A DNA stretch of 21,379 bases from positions 1-21,379 of the forward strand of contig JBBAAW010000014.1 in the NCBI GenBank assembly GCA_041658075.1. The letters run 5' to 3'. Of this stretch, positions 14,176 through 21,280 are shown piece after piece; position 1 is the stretch's first letter, and every line of letters starts with the position of its first letter. Source of the DNA: JBBAAW01 sp041658075. GTDB lineage: Bacteria > Patescibacteriota > WWE3 > UBA101185 > UBA10185. A program made the translations under genes and the position numbers. The notes beneath the pieces were generated by a model. The model did no database searches. It had not been told where the DNA came from and saw nothing but the letters and a program-made list of their open reading frames with translations.

Positions 14176-14203
14176 TTGAAAACCCAAATAATTCCCGTAT
14201 AAT
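14176..14203 (+). promoter_or_regulatory. Promoter of uvrA, abutting the start codon
   Basis: TTGAAA (14176-14181) and TATAAT (14198-14203) are separated by 16 nt, a near-consensus promoter. The GTG start of uvrA at 14212 is 8 nt after the -10 box with no Shine-Dalgarno, which implies a leaderless or 1-3 nt leader transcript. Confidence 0.7.
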
Positions 14204-14211
14204 ATATTGCT

Positions 14212-17184
14212 GTGTCAAAAGACGAACAGAAAATTATTGTTAAAGGGGCGCGCCAGCATAACCTAAAAAATATCAATTTGGAAATTCCAAGAAACAAATT
14301 TGTGGTTTTTACGGGTGTGTCTGGTTCGGGTAAGTCGTCTCTAGCTATGGACACTATTTATGCCGAGGGTCAGCGTAGGTACGTGGAAAGTTTGTCTGCG
14401 TACGCGCGTCAATTTTTGGGTGTTATGGATAAACCTGATGTTGACTCTATTGAAGGTTTGTCTCCGGCGATTGCAATTGATCAGAAAACCGTTAGTCACA
14501 ATCCGCGTTCTACTGTTGGTACGGTAACCGAGATTTTTGATTTTCTACGACTCTTATTTGCTCGAATTGGGCATCAGCATTGTACAAACTGTGGAAGAGA
14601 GATTTCCAGGCAATCTATTGAACAAATAGTTAATTCAATTCTTGACCTAGTAAGTCAGGAAAAGGAGTATTTGTTAGAGCGGGGCGCGCGTGTATTTATC
14701 TTATCTCCAGTGGTTAAAGACCGAAAAGGGGAGTTTAGCGATCTTTTTGAAAACTTAAAAAAGCAGGGATACACGCGCGCCCGTATTGACAGGTCAATAA
14801 AGGACTTAAAGGAAAAACTATCCCTTATTAAGACCAACAAACATTCTATCGACGCTGTGATAAGTCGCCATATAATTAGCAAAAAAAGAATGTTGGGCGA
14901 TGATGCTAAGGATATAAAGTCGGCTGTCTATCAGTCGGTAGAGAATGCGGTACGACTGGGTGGGGGCAGTGTGATTCTGTCGGTCATTAAAGACGACTCT
15001 TTTGATTTTCCAATCGAACCCAAGAAAATGGAAGATCACTTATTCTCCGAACGATTTGCTTGTCCGGTTTGTAATTTGTCATTTAGCGAACTTGAACCCA
15101 GAAGTTTTTCTTTTAACTCGCCGCACGGAGCCTGCCCGGCTTGTACGGGTCTAGGAGTAGAACTTAATATTAATGTAGATGCGATATTAAACAAAAATCT
15201 GTCTATTGCGGAGGGAGGAATTTTGCCTTGGAGCGGAGTATTTGAAAGTATGGGTTGGTTAAGCAAGGTTATTGAATCTGTGGCCAAGGAGTGCGGTTTT
15301 TCTACTATGAAGCCTATTGGCGAATTAGACGAGAGGTCGCTAAAAATTATTTTATATGGCTTTGGCGATGATAAAAAGTTTAGGGTGGGGCAATTTATGG
15401 CCAGATATGAAGGCGTAGTTCCCAATTTAATTAGGCGACACAAAGAGACGGCGTCCGACTACATAAGAAACGAAATTGAGAAGTACATGGTTAAAGAGCC
15501 CTGCAAAGTTTGTAATGGGACCCGTTTAAAGAATGAAGCCTTGAGTGTGGCGGTGGACGGAAAAAGCATTTGGGATGTCTGTACTTTAAGTGTGGACAAT
15601 TTGATTATCTGGATCGATAGTTTGGAAACACATGCCAAGCCTTTGTCGGTAAGCGAACAAATTATCGCCAAACCTATACTTAAAGAAATTGTGGCGCGGC
15701 TTCAGTTTTTGTTAGATGTGGGACTTTCTTACCTTACAATCGCGCGTTCTGCCACAGAACTTTCCGGTGGAGAGGCTCAGCGCATTCGTTTGGCGTCGCA
15801 AATTGGAAGTGGGCTTTCCGGTGTTTTATACGTATTGGATGAGCCATCTATTGGTTTGCATCAACGCGATCAGAAAAAATTGATAGACACTTTAAAGCGT
15901 CTTAGAGACCTTGGTAATACAGTTATAGTTGTGGAGCATGACGCGGAAACTATGCTGGAGTCGGATTATATTTTTGACTTTGGACCTGGAGCAGGGGAGC
16001 ACGGAGGTCTGGTAGTATCGCAAGGAACACCCAAGGAAATTATGCAGGATAAAAAGTCTATTACAGGCGACTATTTAAGCAGAAGAAAAACCGTAGGAAG
16101 GGGAATTGTTAAGTTGTTAAGTAAGAACGGTAACGATACAATTCGCCACGACGGAGTAGGACGTCAGGACGAGTTTCTCGTCTTAAAAGGAGCGTCGGGG
16201 AGAAACCTTAAAGGCATTAATGTAAAAATTCCGGTGGGGAAAATCACTTGCGTAACGGGGGTATCCGGTTCCGGAAAGTCCACTTTAATAATGGACACCC
16301 TTTTAAAGGGTTTGCGACAATATTTTGGACTAAAGAACGAAGAAAGACCCGAGCCTTATAGGGAATTGCAAGGTGCGGGACTTATTGAAAAGGTTATAGA
16401 CATTGATCAGTCACCTATTGGAAAAACGCCTAAAAGTAATCCTGCCACTTACACCAAGGCTTTTGACCACATTCGCGAGCTTTTTTCTCAAACGCAGGAG
16501 GCAAAGATCCGCGGATATCGGCCCGGCCGATTTAGTTTTAATGTAAAAGGGGGTAGATGTGAGGCTTGCAGAGGAGAAGGTCAGATTAAAATTGAAATGC
16601 AATTTATGCCGGACGTTTATATAAACTGCGACGTTTGCAACGGAAAACGATACAATGCAGAGGCGCTAGAAATAACTTATAAAGGGAAGAATATTAACGA
16701 TATTTTGAACATGCATGTAGAGGAAGCCTTAATATTCTTTGAAAACATTCCGCCCATCGCCCGAAAGCTAGAAACCCTGTACGATGTGGGCTTGGGCTAT
16801 ATAAAACTTGGTCAGCCCGCGCCAACGCTTTCCGGCGGGGAGGCCCAGCGGGTAAAGCTGTCGTCAGAACTTTCAAAAAAATCTTACGGATCCACCCTTT
16901 ACATTTTAGATGAGCCAACAACTGGGTTACATTTTGCGGATTTAGAACGACTTATAGCAATCTTTAAGCGACTTTTGTCAAGGGGAGCGACCATAATAGT
17001 TATTGAACACAATTTAGATGTGATTTCAAATTCTGATTGGGTTATTGATCTAGGTCCGGAAGGTGGCGACGCTGGAGGACAGGTTATTTATAACGGTGTT
17101 TTGAGCGGACTATTAAAAGAGTTAAGATCATACACAGCCCAAGCCCTAAAACAAACGATACAACCACTAAAGGCGAGAGTGTAA
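14212..17184 (+). CDS. uvrA: Excinuclease ABC subunit A (UvrA)
   Basis: The 990 aa ATPase recognises DNA damage and loads UvrB in nucleotide excision repair. Two ABC units are complete: Walker A GVSGSGKSS at 35-43, first signature LSGGEAQRIRLA at about 517, Walker B YVLDEPSIGLH; second Walker A GVSGSGKST at about 682, signature LSGGEAQRVKLS at about 873, Walker B YILDEPTTGLH. Zinc modules lie at about 284 (CPVC...CPAC) and 783 (CEAC...CDVC). The length is slightly above the usual 940-960. Start is GTG 14212, directly behind a strong promoter. The last 34 codons overlap the convergent transglutaminase-like gene by 101 bp; the ending SYTAQALK matches the family's natural end, so the overlap is not an artefact of readthrough. 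Confidence 0.97.
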   Translation: MSKDEQKIIVKGARQHNLKNINLEIPRNKFVVFTGVSGSGKSSLAMDTIYAEGQRRYVESLSAYARQFLGVMDKPDVDSIEGLSPAIAIDQKTVSHNPRSTVGTVTEIFDFLRLLFARIGHQHCTNCGREISRQSIEQIVNSILDLVSQEKEYLLERGARVFILSPVVKDRKGEFSDLFENLKKQGYTRARIDRSIKDLKEKLSLIKTNKHSIDAVISRHIISKKRMLGDDAKDIKSAVYQSVENAVRLGGGSVILSVIKDDSFDFPIEPKKMEDHLFSERFACPVCNLSFSELEPRSFSFNSPHGACPACTGLGVELNINVDAILNKNLSIAEGGILPWSGVFESMGWLSKVIESVAKECGFSTMKPIGELDERSLKIILYGFGDDKKFRVGQFMARYEGVVPNLIRRHKETASDYIRNEIEKYMVKEPCKVCNGTRLKNEALSVAVDGKSIWDVCTLSVDNLIIWIDSLETHAKPLSVSEQIIAKPILKEIVARLQFLLDVGLSYLTIARSATELSGGEAQRIRLASQIGSGLSGVLYVLDEPSIGLHQRDQKKLIDTLKRLRDLGNTVIVVEHDAETMLESDYIFDFGPGAGEHGGLVVSQGTPKEIMQDKKSITGDYLSRRKTVGRGIVKLLSKNGNDTIRHDGVGRQDEFLVLKGASGRNLKGINVKIPVGKITCVTGVSGSGKSTLIMDTLLKGLRQYFGLKNEERPEPYRELQGAGLIEKVIDIDQSPIGKTPKSNPATYTKAFDHIRELFSQTQEAKIRGYRPGRFSFNVKGGRCEACRGEGQIKIEMQFMPDVYINCDVCNGKRYNAEALEITYKGKNINDILNMHVEEALIFFENIPPIARKLETLYDVGLGYIKLGQPAPTLSGGEAQRVKLSSELSKKSYGSTLYILDEPTTGLHFADLERLIAIFKRLLSRGATIIVIEHNLDVISNSDWVIDLGPEGGDAGGQVIYNGVLSGLLKELRSYTAQALKQTIQPLKARV

Positions 17185-18691
17185 AATTTCCGTCCTGTGG
17201 TAAATTTTTAAGATCATAAAGGCTGTCACGATTGAAAAAGTCGTCATTTGAAAAATTTACCTTAAACTTTGCGGAGGGCTGAGGATTTTGAGAGTCGATC
17301 CCTTTTATTACAAAAGCTAAATGATTGTTATCCAGCTTACTAAAATAATCCAAGCCGGAGGTTGCTCCCCAGGTAGGATCCACAGAAACCCAGCCCATTT
17401 GTGGGCTGTAATACTGTGCCCACGAATGTAATAAATGGATTGAAGGAGTTGGTGTGACGCCAAAATCTTTGGCATATGCGTACCCATCAACCTCTCTTGC
17501 CGGAATGCCCGCGGCCCTTGTTAGTGCAATAAATAGATCCGTAAAGTCCAAGCACAAACCTTTTTTGTCTTTTAATGTTTGTAAAGCACCTTTTCTAGTT
17601 AGACTTCCACCCTCTTTGGCTTTTTCAAAGTCGTACGAAATATTTTTAGTTATGTAAGTGTAAATTGACAAGGCGTTCTGCGTAACGCCCCTATCTTTGC
17701 TGGTAAGGCTTTGCGCGAGTTCCAAAACTTCTTTATCCCGCGTTTCCCAATAAGGTTGCGGTTTAACAAATCTGTTTAGTTCTTTAGGAATTACAAAATC
17801 AGTATCATAATTTACTGCGCTAGTTTCTCTGGTGTAAACCTTGGCTTTACCTGCCACTTTAACATCCAGCGACTTTTTACCCCCCACCTTAAACGACGCT
17901 ATTACATTTCCGTTCCCATCCTTTTTAAGTCTAAGTGGCTTGGGGGTAATATCCAACAAACTAACCTCCTGATAGTTTTCTACCTGTAAGGGCAAAGTAA
18001 CGGACATGTTTTTAGCCAAAAAGGAGTTGTTTTGGAGCTCGTAGGTGAGCTCAAAATCAAAAATCTGATAGTCGCCAAAACTTGCGCTAATGCCGTACTT
18101 TTCCAACGACTGTTTGTTATACAAAAGAACATAGCCTTCCTCCTCCATTTTTTCCTCAACAGGGTTTGGTGTAACACTTATCTGTGGACCAAAGTCTCGC
18201 GGAATTTTTACCTGTACATTGTATTCCTGCATAAAATTGCTTACCGGTGCCTTTGGAATGTGCAAATTTAAGATTCTACCTGTTTTTCCAGCCAGATCCT
18301 TGGTTTTATAAAAAAGCGTTACTTGGGTTTTTTTTCCTTTACCTATCGCCGGGTCTTTAATGGGAATCTTTACTATCGTCTCTTTTTGACCCTCTTTTAT
18401 TTCCACTTCAGGCTCGATTTCTTTGTCTTTAGCATCCCATACCTTTATGTCATAAATGCTAATGTTGGTAATTGTTTCTATGAACGACGAGGGAACCGCG
18501 CTAGCGTTTTGATTTATAACACCAATATTTTCCTTAACGCTTACCACTAGGGAACTATCTATTGCGTACTCAATGTTGTAGGCAGTGTCAAAATCTGCTT
18601 CTTGGGCATAGGCATAACATTTAGTAAATAACGTCAAGACCACACTTACTATTAGAACTACTATTAAAATCCGGCAAATGCTTTTCCTCAC
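17084..18691 (-). CDS. Secreted, membrane-anchored transglutaminase-like protein
   Basis: The 535 aa protein has an N-terminal signal segment (about residues 7-28, ending in AYA), a long beta-rich extracellular region (about 35-300), and a transglutaminase-like core at about 320-445. The thiol-protease-type triad is intact: Cys380 in KKGLCLDF, His422 in HLLHSWAQYY and Asp438 in VSVDPTWG. A single membrane span at about 505-528 precedes a basic cytosolic tail. Such proteins are usually surface peptidases or cross-linking enzymes; the substrate is unknown. The GTG start at 18689-18691 lies 6 nt after TAAAAT, so the mRNA is probably leaderless. The 3' end overlaps uvrA by 101 bp, and that overlap encodes the membrane span and tail. 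Confidence 0.87.
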   Translation of the reverse strand: MRKSICRILIVVLIVSVVLTLFTKCYAYAQEADFDTAYNIEYAIDSSLVVSVKENIGVINQNASAVPSSFIETITNISIYDIKVWDAKDKEIEPEVEIKEGQKETIVKIPIKDPAIGKGKKTQVTLFYKTKDLAGKTGRILNLHIPKAPVSNFMQEYNVQVKIPRDFGPQISVTPNPVEEKMEEEGYVLLYNKQSLEKYGISASFGDYQIFDFELTYELQNNSFLAKNMSVTLPLQVENYQEVSLLDITPKPLRLKKDGNGNVIASFKVGGKKSLDVKVAGKAKVYTRETSAVNYDTDFVIPKELNRFVKPQPYWETRDKEVLELAQSLTSKDRGVTQNALSIYTYITKNISYDFEKAKEGGSLTRKGALQTLKDKKGLCLDFTDLFIALTRAAGIPAREVDGYAYAKDFGVTPTPSIHLLHSWAQYYSPQMGWVSVDPTWGATSGLDYFSKLDNNHLAFVIKGIDSQNPQPSAKFKVNFSNDDFFNRDSLYDLKNLPQDGNFTLSPLVVVSFVLGLGLCMILTLLIVRSKHRYK

Positions 18692-18697
18692 ATTTTC

Positions 18698-18703
18698 ATT
18701 TTA
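18698..18703 (-). promoter_or_regulatory. -10 box 6 nt before the transglutaminase-like GTG
   Basis: The complement of 18698-18703 reads TAAAAT, and the GTG at 18691 follows after exactly 6 nt. No Shine-Dalgarno and no clear -35 hexamer are seen. Confidence 0.45.
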
Positions 18704-18714
18704 CCTTAAAGAAA

Positions 18715-18769
18715 GTAACCTCGTCCTGTTTTTTTCGTGATGAGAAAAAAATTGTCAGAACGAGGTTAC
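18715..18769. terminator. Long two-part hairpin with A7/T7 upper stem
   Basis: GTAACCTCGTCCTG (18715-18728) pairs with CAGAACGAGGTTAC (18756-18769), 14 bp with one mismatch or wobble. T7 (18729-18735) pairs with A7 (18745-18751) around a 9-nt loop, with a 4-nt TTGT bulge. It starts 4 nt after the stop of the 69 aa gene, so it probably ends that minus-strand transcript. The T-run is inside the stem rather than after it, which is unusual for a simple terminator. Confidence 0.6.
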
Positions 18770-18773
18770 CGCG

Positions 18774-18983
18774 TCAGCGCCCATTGAAGTGGAATAAGGC
18801 ATCCCTTTTGGATAACTTTTTCCCCTCCTTTGTTCGGTAGTCCAGCCAGAGATCCTGATCTCCAAGTTCCTTGACTGCCAATTCGAGACCATTGCGCGTT
18901 TCCACGACCCTCCGATGAGGGTCTGTCCCTTTTTCTCGGTCACACTCGCTTGCGTAGCCGAGAATAACAACCGTCCGTTTCAT
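18774..18983 (-). CDS. Orphan 69-residue protein with full expression signals
   Basis: ATG at 18981-18983 is preceded by AGGAGGTG, seven bases away, and encodes 69 residues. The N-terminus MKRTVVILGYASECD is a hydrophobic beta strand; the rest is charged and Arg/Lys/Asp/Glu-rich, including GTDPHRRVVETRNGLELA and WLDYRTKEGKK. No family recognised. The start of such a fold (strand then GYASECD) recalls small alpha/beta proteins, but this is weak. An extended -10 promoter lies at 19014-19019 and a strong hairpin follows the stop, so it is a complete single-gene transcription unit. It is more GC-rich than the neighbours. A longer frame from 19028 was rejected because it runs over the promoter. 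Confidence 0.65.
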   Translation of the reverse strand: MKRTVVILGYASECDREKGTDPHRRVVETRNGLELAVKELGDQDLWLDYRTKEGKKLSKRDALFHFNGR

Positions 18984-19013
18984 CTCACACCTCCTATTGT
19001 TGAGATTGGTGGT

Positions 19014-19019
19014 ATTATA
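19014..19019 (-). promoter_or_regulatory. Extended -10 promoter of the 69 aa gene
   Basis: Read on the minus strand, TGCTATAAT contains a perfect -10 hexamer with an upstream TG, the extended -10 form that can work without a -35. The leader to the ATG at 18983 is about 25 nt and contains the Shine-Dalgarno. Confidence 0.6.
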
Positions 19020-19047
19020 GCAACTCATCTATTAAAATCCGTTTACG

Positions 19048-20361
19048 ATGATGACAAAAAACAAAATCAAAAGACTGCCCCATAGTCCGGGGATCTATAA
19101 GTTTTTGGACGTTGAAGGGCAGATAATTTATGTGGGTAAGGCAAACTCGCTTGCAAACAGGGTTGGCCAGTATTTTCAAAAAAATCTGAAAGACGGTAAA
19201 ACTCTACAGCTTGTGAAAAACATATCGGATATAGGATTTATCGAGGTATTTTCTGAGTTGGAAGCTTTAATACTAGAAGCTGAACTTATTAAAAAGTACC
19301 ACCCAAAGTACAACATAAATCTTAAAGACGATAAATCTTACCTTTATATAATTATTAGAAAAGAGGGCGACTTTAAAAAAATTTTAACCGCGCGCAAAAG
19401 CGACATAATAAAAGGCGACAGCTGTTTTGGTCCATATCCCGACGCTTACACCGCAAGGTATATTCTTAGATCTATCAGGCGGATTTTTCCCTTTAGAGAC
19501 TGTTCCATGAGTAAATTTAGCAAGTATAAAAAGCTGGGTTCACCTTGTTTGTATGGGCACATTGGTTTATGCATGTCGCCGTGTTTAGGAAACGTAAGTC
19601 AACAGGAGTATGAATTGACAATAAAAAGAGTCGTCCGATTTTTGCGAGGGCAGCAACAAAATGTTGTACGAGAGCTTCAACGGAAAATGAGTCAAGCATC
19701 AAAGAAGTTGAGTTATGAGGAAGCAGAAAAAATCAGGAAGATCCTAAAAAAATATGAGTATATTCAGCAAAGTTTTAGGGCTCCGCGCGAGTTTATGGAA
19801 AACCCTTATTTAGTTGACGACATTTGTGAGATGGGGTTAAAAGAACTGGCTGATGTTTTACCTGTGCTAAATAAATTACCCACGCGAATTGAATGTTTTG
19901 ATGTGGCTAATATTTCTGGAAAGGATGCGGCGGTTTCCATGGTGGTAGCTTTAAATGGTCGATTGGAAAGGCAAGAGTACAAAAAATTTAAAATTAAGCT
20001 TAAAGACACGCCGGATGATGTTTTTATGTTAAAAGAGGCTTTAACTAGAAGATTCTTGCACGAAACGCGAGAGAACTTAGCTCATTGGGGTTTGCCGGAT
20101 TTAGTTGTTGCAGATGGGGGAAAAGGTCAGGTTGGGGTGGCTACCGATGTCATTACTGCGCTTGGTTTGGACATTCCTGTCATCGGTTTGGCTAAGAAAG
20201 AAGAAACGATAGTTTACAGAGACCATCATTGCGACTACAAGGAATTGCGACTTGCAAAAACATCGGAGGCTTTAAAATTACTCCAGCGCTTGCGGGACGA
20301 ATCCCACCGTTTTGCGCGTGTTTATCACCACCACTTAAGAAGTAAAAATATCGGTTGGTAG
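19048..20361 (+). CDS. uvrC: Excinuclease ABC subunit C (UvrC), short form
   Basis: The 437 aa protein makes the two incisions of nucleotide excision repair with UvrB. The GIY-YIG nuclease domain opens at LPHSPGIYKFLD with IIYVGKA and a catalytic Arg in NRVGQYF. The UVR helix pair for UvrB binding is near 195-230 (KLSYEEAEKIRKILKK). The RNase H-like nuclease has FDVANISGKDAAVSM, VVADGGKGQ and RDESHRFA. It stops right after that domain, without the C-terminal helix-hairpin-helix pair of about 600-residue UvrC proteins. I saw no HhH remnant (GxGxx) in the frames downstream, so this is not an obvious recent frameshift. Start ATG 19048 or 19051; no Shine-Dalgarno. Confidence 0.93.
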   Translation: MMTKNKIKRLPHSPGIYKFLDVEGQIIYVGKANSLANRVGQYFQKNLKDGKTLQLVKNISDIGFIEVFSELEALILEAELIKKYHPKYNINLKDDKSYLYIIIRKEGDFKKILTARKSDIIKGDSCFGPYPDAYTARYILRSIRRIFPFRDCSMSKFSKYKKLGSPCLYGHIGLCMSPCLGNVSQQEYELTIKRVVRFLRGQQQNVVRELQRKMSQASKKLSYEEAEKIRKILKKYEYIQQSFRAPREFMENPYLVDDICEMGLKELADVLPVLNKLPTRIECFDVANISGKDAAVSMVVALNGRLERQEYKKFKIKLKDTPDDVFMLKEALTRRFLHETRENLAHWGLPDLVVADGGKGQVGVATDVITALGLDIPVIGLAKKEETIVYRDHHCDYKELRLAKTSEALKLLQRLRDESHRFARVYHHHLRSKNIGW

Positions 20362-20384
20362 ATACACGACCTGTGAAAAATAGT

Positions 20385-20431
20385 GCGGACGTAGCGATAT
20401 CGAAAGATGTTGAGACACCGCCAGCGTCCGC
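20385..20431 (-). terminator. Intrinsic terminator of the 67 aa zinc-finger gene
   Basis: On the minus strand GCGGACG-C-TGGCG pairs with CGCTA-CGTCCGC to give a 12-bp stem with a one-base bulge and a loop of about 22 nt. It is followed by ACTATTTTTCAC. It begins 8 nt after the stop codon of the minus-strand gene at 20439. Confidence 0.6.
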
Positions 20432-20438
20432 CCTCTTG

Positions 20439-20642
20439 CTAATAAGAGAATCCTCGGGCTCTAGCCCAGGAGACACATTCTCGCCTGTGGTTTTGGAGCT
20501 GAACCTCTGCGTCTCCGTCTGCCTCGACCTGGCTGATCGCAGTGCCGCACCCTTTCTTGTCGCACCTTGGGCATTTCCAAGGTGTGAAATACATTCCGTC
20601 CACTATCACGACCGGCTGGTTCCCGCGCTTTTTCCGACTCAC
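20439..20642 (-). CDS. Orphan 67-residue zinc-finger-like protein
   Basis: From GTG at 20640-20642 the product is 67 aa. It starts VSRKKRGNQPVVIVDGMYF, followed by a probable metal site: Cys24 and Cys27 (KCPRC), Cys32 (KGCG), then His52 and Cys56 (NHRREC). It ends in a basic-aromatic tail. This is a small Cys4/His zinc-binding layout, suited to nucleic-acid or protein contact; no family was recognised. A longer frame from 20726 was rejected because a good promoter (TTGATT-17-TAGAAT) lies inside it. AAAGGA lies 9 nt before this GTG. The gene has its own terminator. Composition is GC-rich, like the 8930-11161 island. Confidence 0.6.
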   Translation of the reverse strand: MSRKKRGNQPVVIVDGMYFTPWKCPRCDKKGCGTAISQVEADGDAEVQLQNHRRECVSWARARGFSY

Positions 20643-20685
20643 TACGTCACTTCCTTTCTTATACAAGGAACGGCCCGATGCAGCT

Positions 20686-20714
20686 ATTCTAGTTCTATCG
20701 CCTTTGAAAATCAA
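20686..20714 (-). promoter_or_regulatory. Promoter of the 67 aa zinc-finger gene
   Basis: On the minus strand TTGATT (complement of 20709-20714) and TAGAAT (complement of 20686-20691) are 17 nt apart. The predicted leader of about 35-40 nt holds the AAAGGA site. Confidence 0.5.
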
Positions 20715-20741
20715 ATGACGACACACGAGGCACGAGTTTGA

Positions 20742-20747
20742 TATAAT
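20742..20747 (+). promoter_or_regulatory. Extended -10 promoter of the 44 aa Cys-rich ORF
   Basis: TGATATAAT contains a perfect TATAAT with an upstream TG (extended -10). It faces right, about 30 nt upstream of AGGGAGGT. Confidence 0.55.
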
Positions 20748-20783
20748 AATAGCTGTTTGTTCAAGACATTTCAGGGAGGTTTT

Positions 20784-20918
20784 ATAGCAGACAAAAATCG
20801 TAAGTGTTCGGTTTGTGGTGATTCTAACCAGGGTGTCGAAACCAACGGTTTTTGTTGTTGTTATAACGTATTCATCCTGAATAATAAGTTACACGTTGAA
20901 TTTTCCAATCGACTTTAA
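20784..20918 (+). CDS. Cys-rich micro-protein with apparent AUA start
   Basis: The frame encodes 44 residues, IADKNRKCSVCGDSNQG onwards, with Cys8 and Cys11 (CSVC) and a CCC cluster at 24-26, a possible small zinc ribbon, then a hydrophobic/charged end. AGGGAGGT (20773-20780) sits just before an ATA codon at 20784 and no ATG, GTG or TTG lies at the right distance. The nearest normal start in frame is TTG at 20757, 9 nt after the -10 box, which would read through the GGAGG and give 53 residues. So either a rare AUA start or a nearly leaderless TTG start is used. Cys spacing and a promoter support coding, but the ORF is short. Confidence 0.45.
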   Translation: MADKNRKCSVCGDSNQGVETNGFCCCYNVFILNNKLHVEFSNRL

Positions 20919-20929
20919 GAAAATATTTA

Positions 20930-20958
20930 TTGAATTTTTAGCACCAGTATGCGATAAT
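20930..20958 (+). promoter_or_regulatory. Promoter of the 53 aa zinc/HTH-like gene
   Basis: TTGAAT (20930-20935) and GATAAT (20953-20958) are separated by 17 nt. Transcription would start near 20965, giving a leader of about 28 nt with AAAGGAG. Confidence 0.6.
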
Positions 20959-20992
20959 CCCGAATAACCTATCAAACGAAAGGAGACCGAAC

Positions 20993-21154
20993 GTGAAGGG
21001 TCGTGGCTGTAAAGTGTGTAGAGTTGCAAGGCTTGTCCTACAGGGGAAGGCACAATCGATGAGTCGAGCTAGTGCGAGACTGCATTTGAGGGGGTGTTTC
21101 CATGCAAGGCCTGAGGATAAAGTGGCCGGCGAAAGGGGCCGCGTAGGTCTTTGA
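20993..21154 (+). CDS. Small Cys-x2-Cys/helix-turn-helix-like protein
   Basis: GTG at 20993 with AAAGGAG seven bases upstream encodes 53 residues. A basic start (VKGRGCKVC, Cys6 and Cys9) is followed by VARLVLQGKAQSMSRASARL and then HLRGCFH with Cys35 and His37. The pattern Cys-x2-Cys, helix, Gly turn, Ser-Arg helix, His/Cys resembles small phage- and metagenome-type proteins with a zinc-stabilised helix-turn-helix that bind DNA or RNA. This is similarity by pattern only. Own promoter (20930-20958) and terminator (21190-21245) make it a single-gene unit. GC-rich like the other orphan genes. Confidence 0.6.
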   Translation: MKGRGCKVCRVARLVLQGKAQSMSRASARLHLRGCFHARPEDKVAGERGRVGL

Positions 21155-21189
21155 GTGGTGGTAGAAGGAAGGTCAACTCCAACTGCCGT

Positions 21190-21245
21190 AAAGGCGCTCC
21201 GACACACAGTGATATTTGCTGAGTGACGAGGGCGCCTTTTTCTTT
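21190..21245 (+). terminator. Intrinsic terminator
   Basis: AAAGGCGC (21190-21197) pairs with GCGCCTTT (21232-21239), with CTC/GAG extending the inner stem. It is followed by a T-rich tract (TTTTTCTTTTT). It ends the transcript of the 53 aa gene. Confidence 0.8.
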
Positions 21246-21280
21246 TTGTCGCCAAACAAAATTTGTAGTATCCTAAATAC

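Noticed and set aside
20570..20593. CACCTTGG/CCAAGGTG inverted repeat
   Set aside because: It lies inside the 67 aa coding region over the KCPRC codons and has no T-run, so it is more likely incidental to coding.
20439..20726. Longer 95 aa version of the minus-strand zinc-finger protein
   Set aside because: A well-spaced promoter (20686-20714) lies inside the extra N-terminal part and no Shine-Dalgarno precedes 20726; the GTG at 20642 is better supported.
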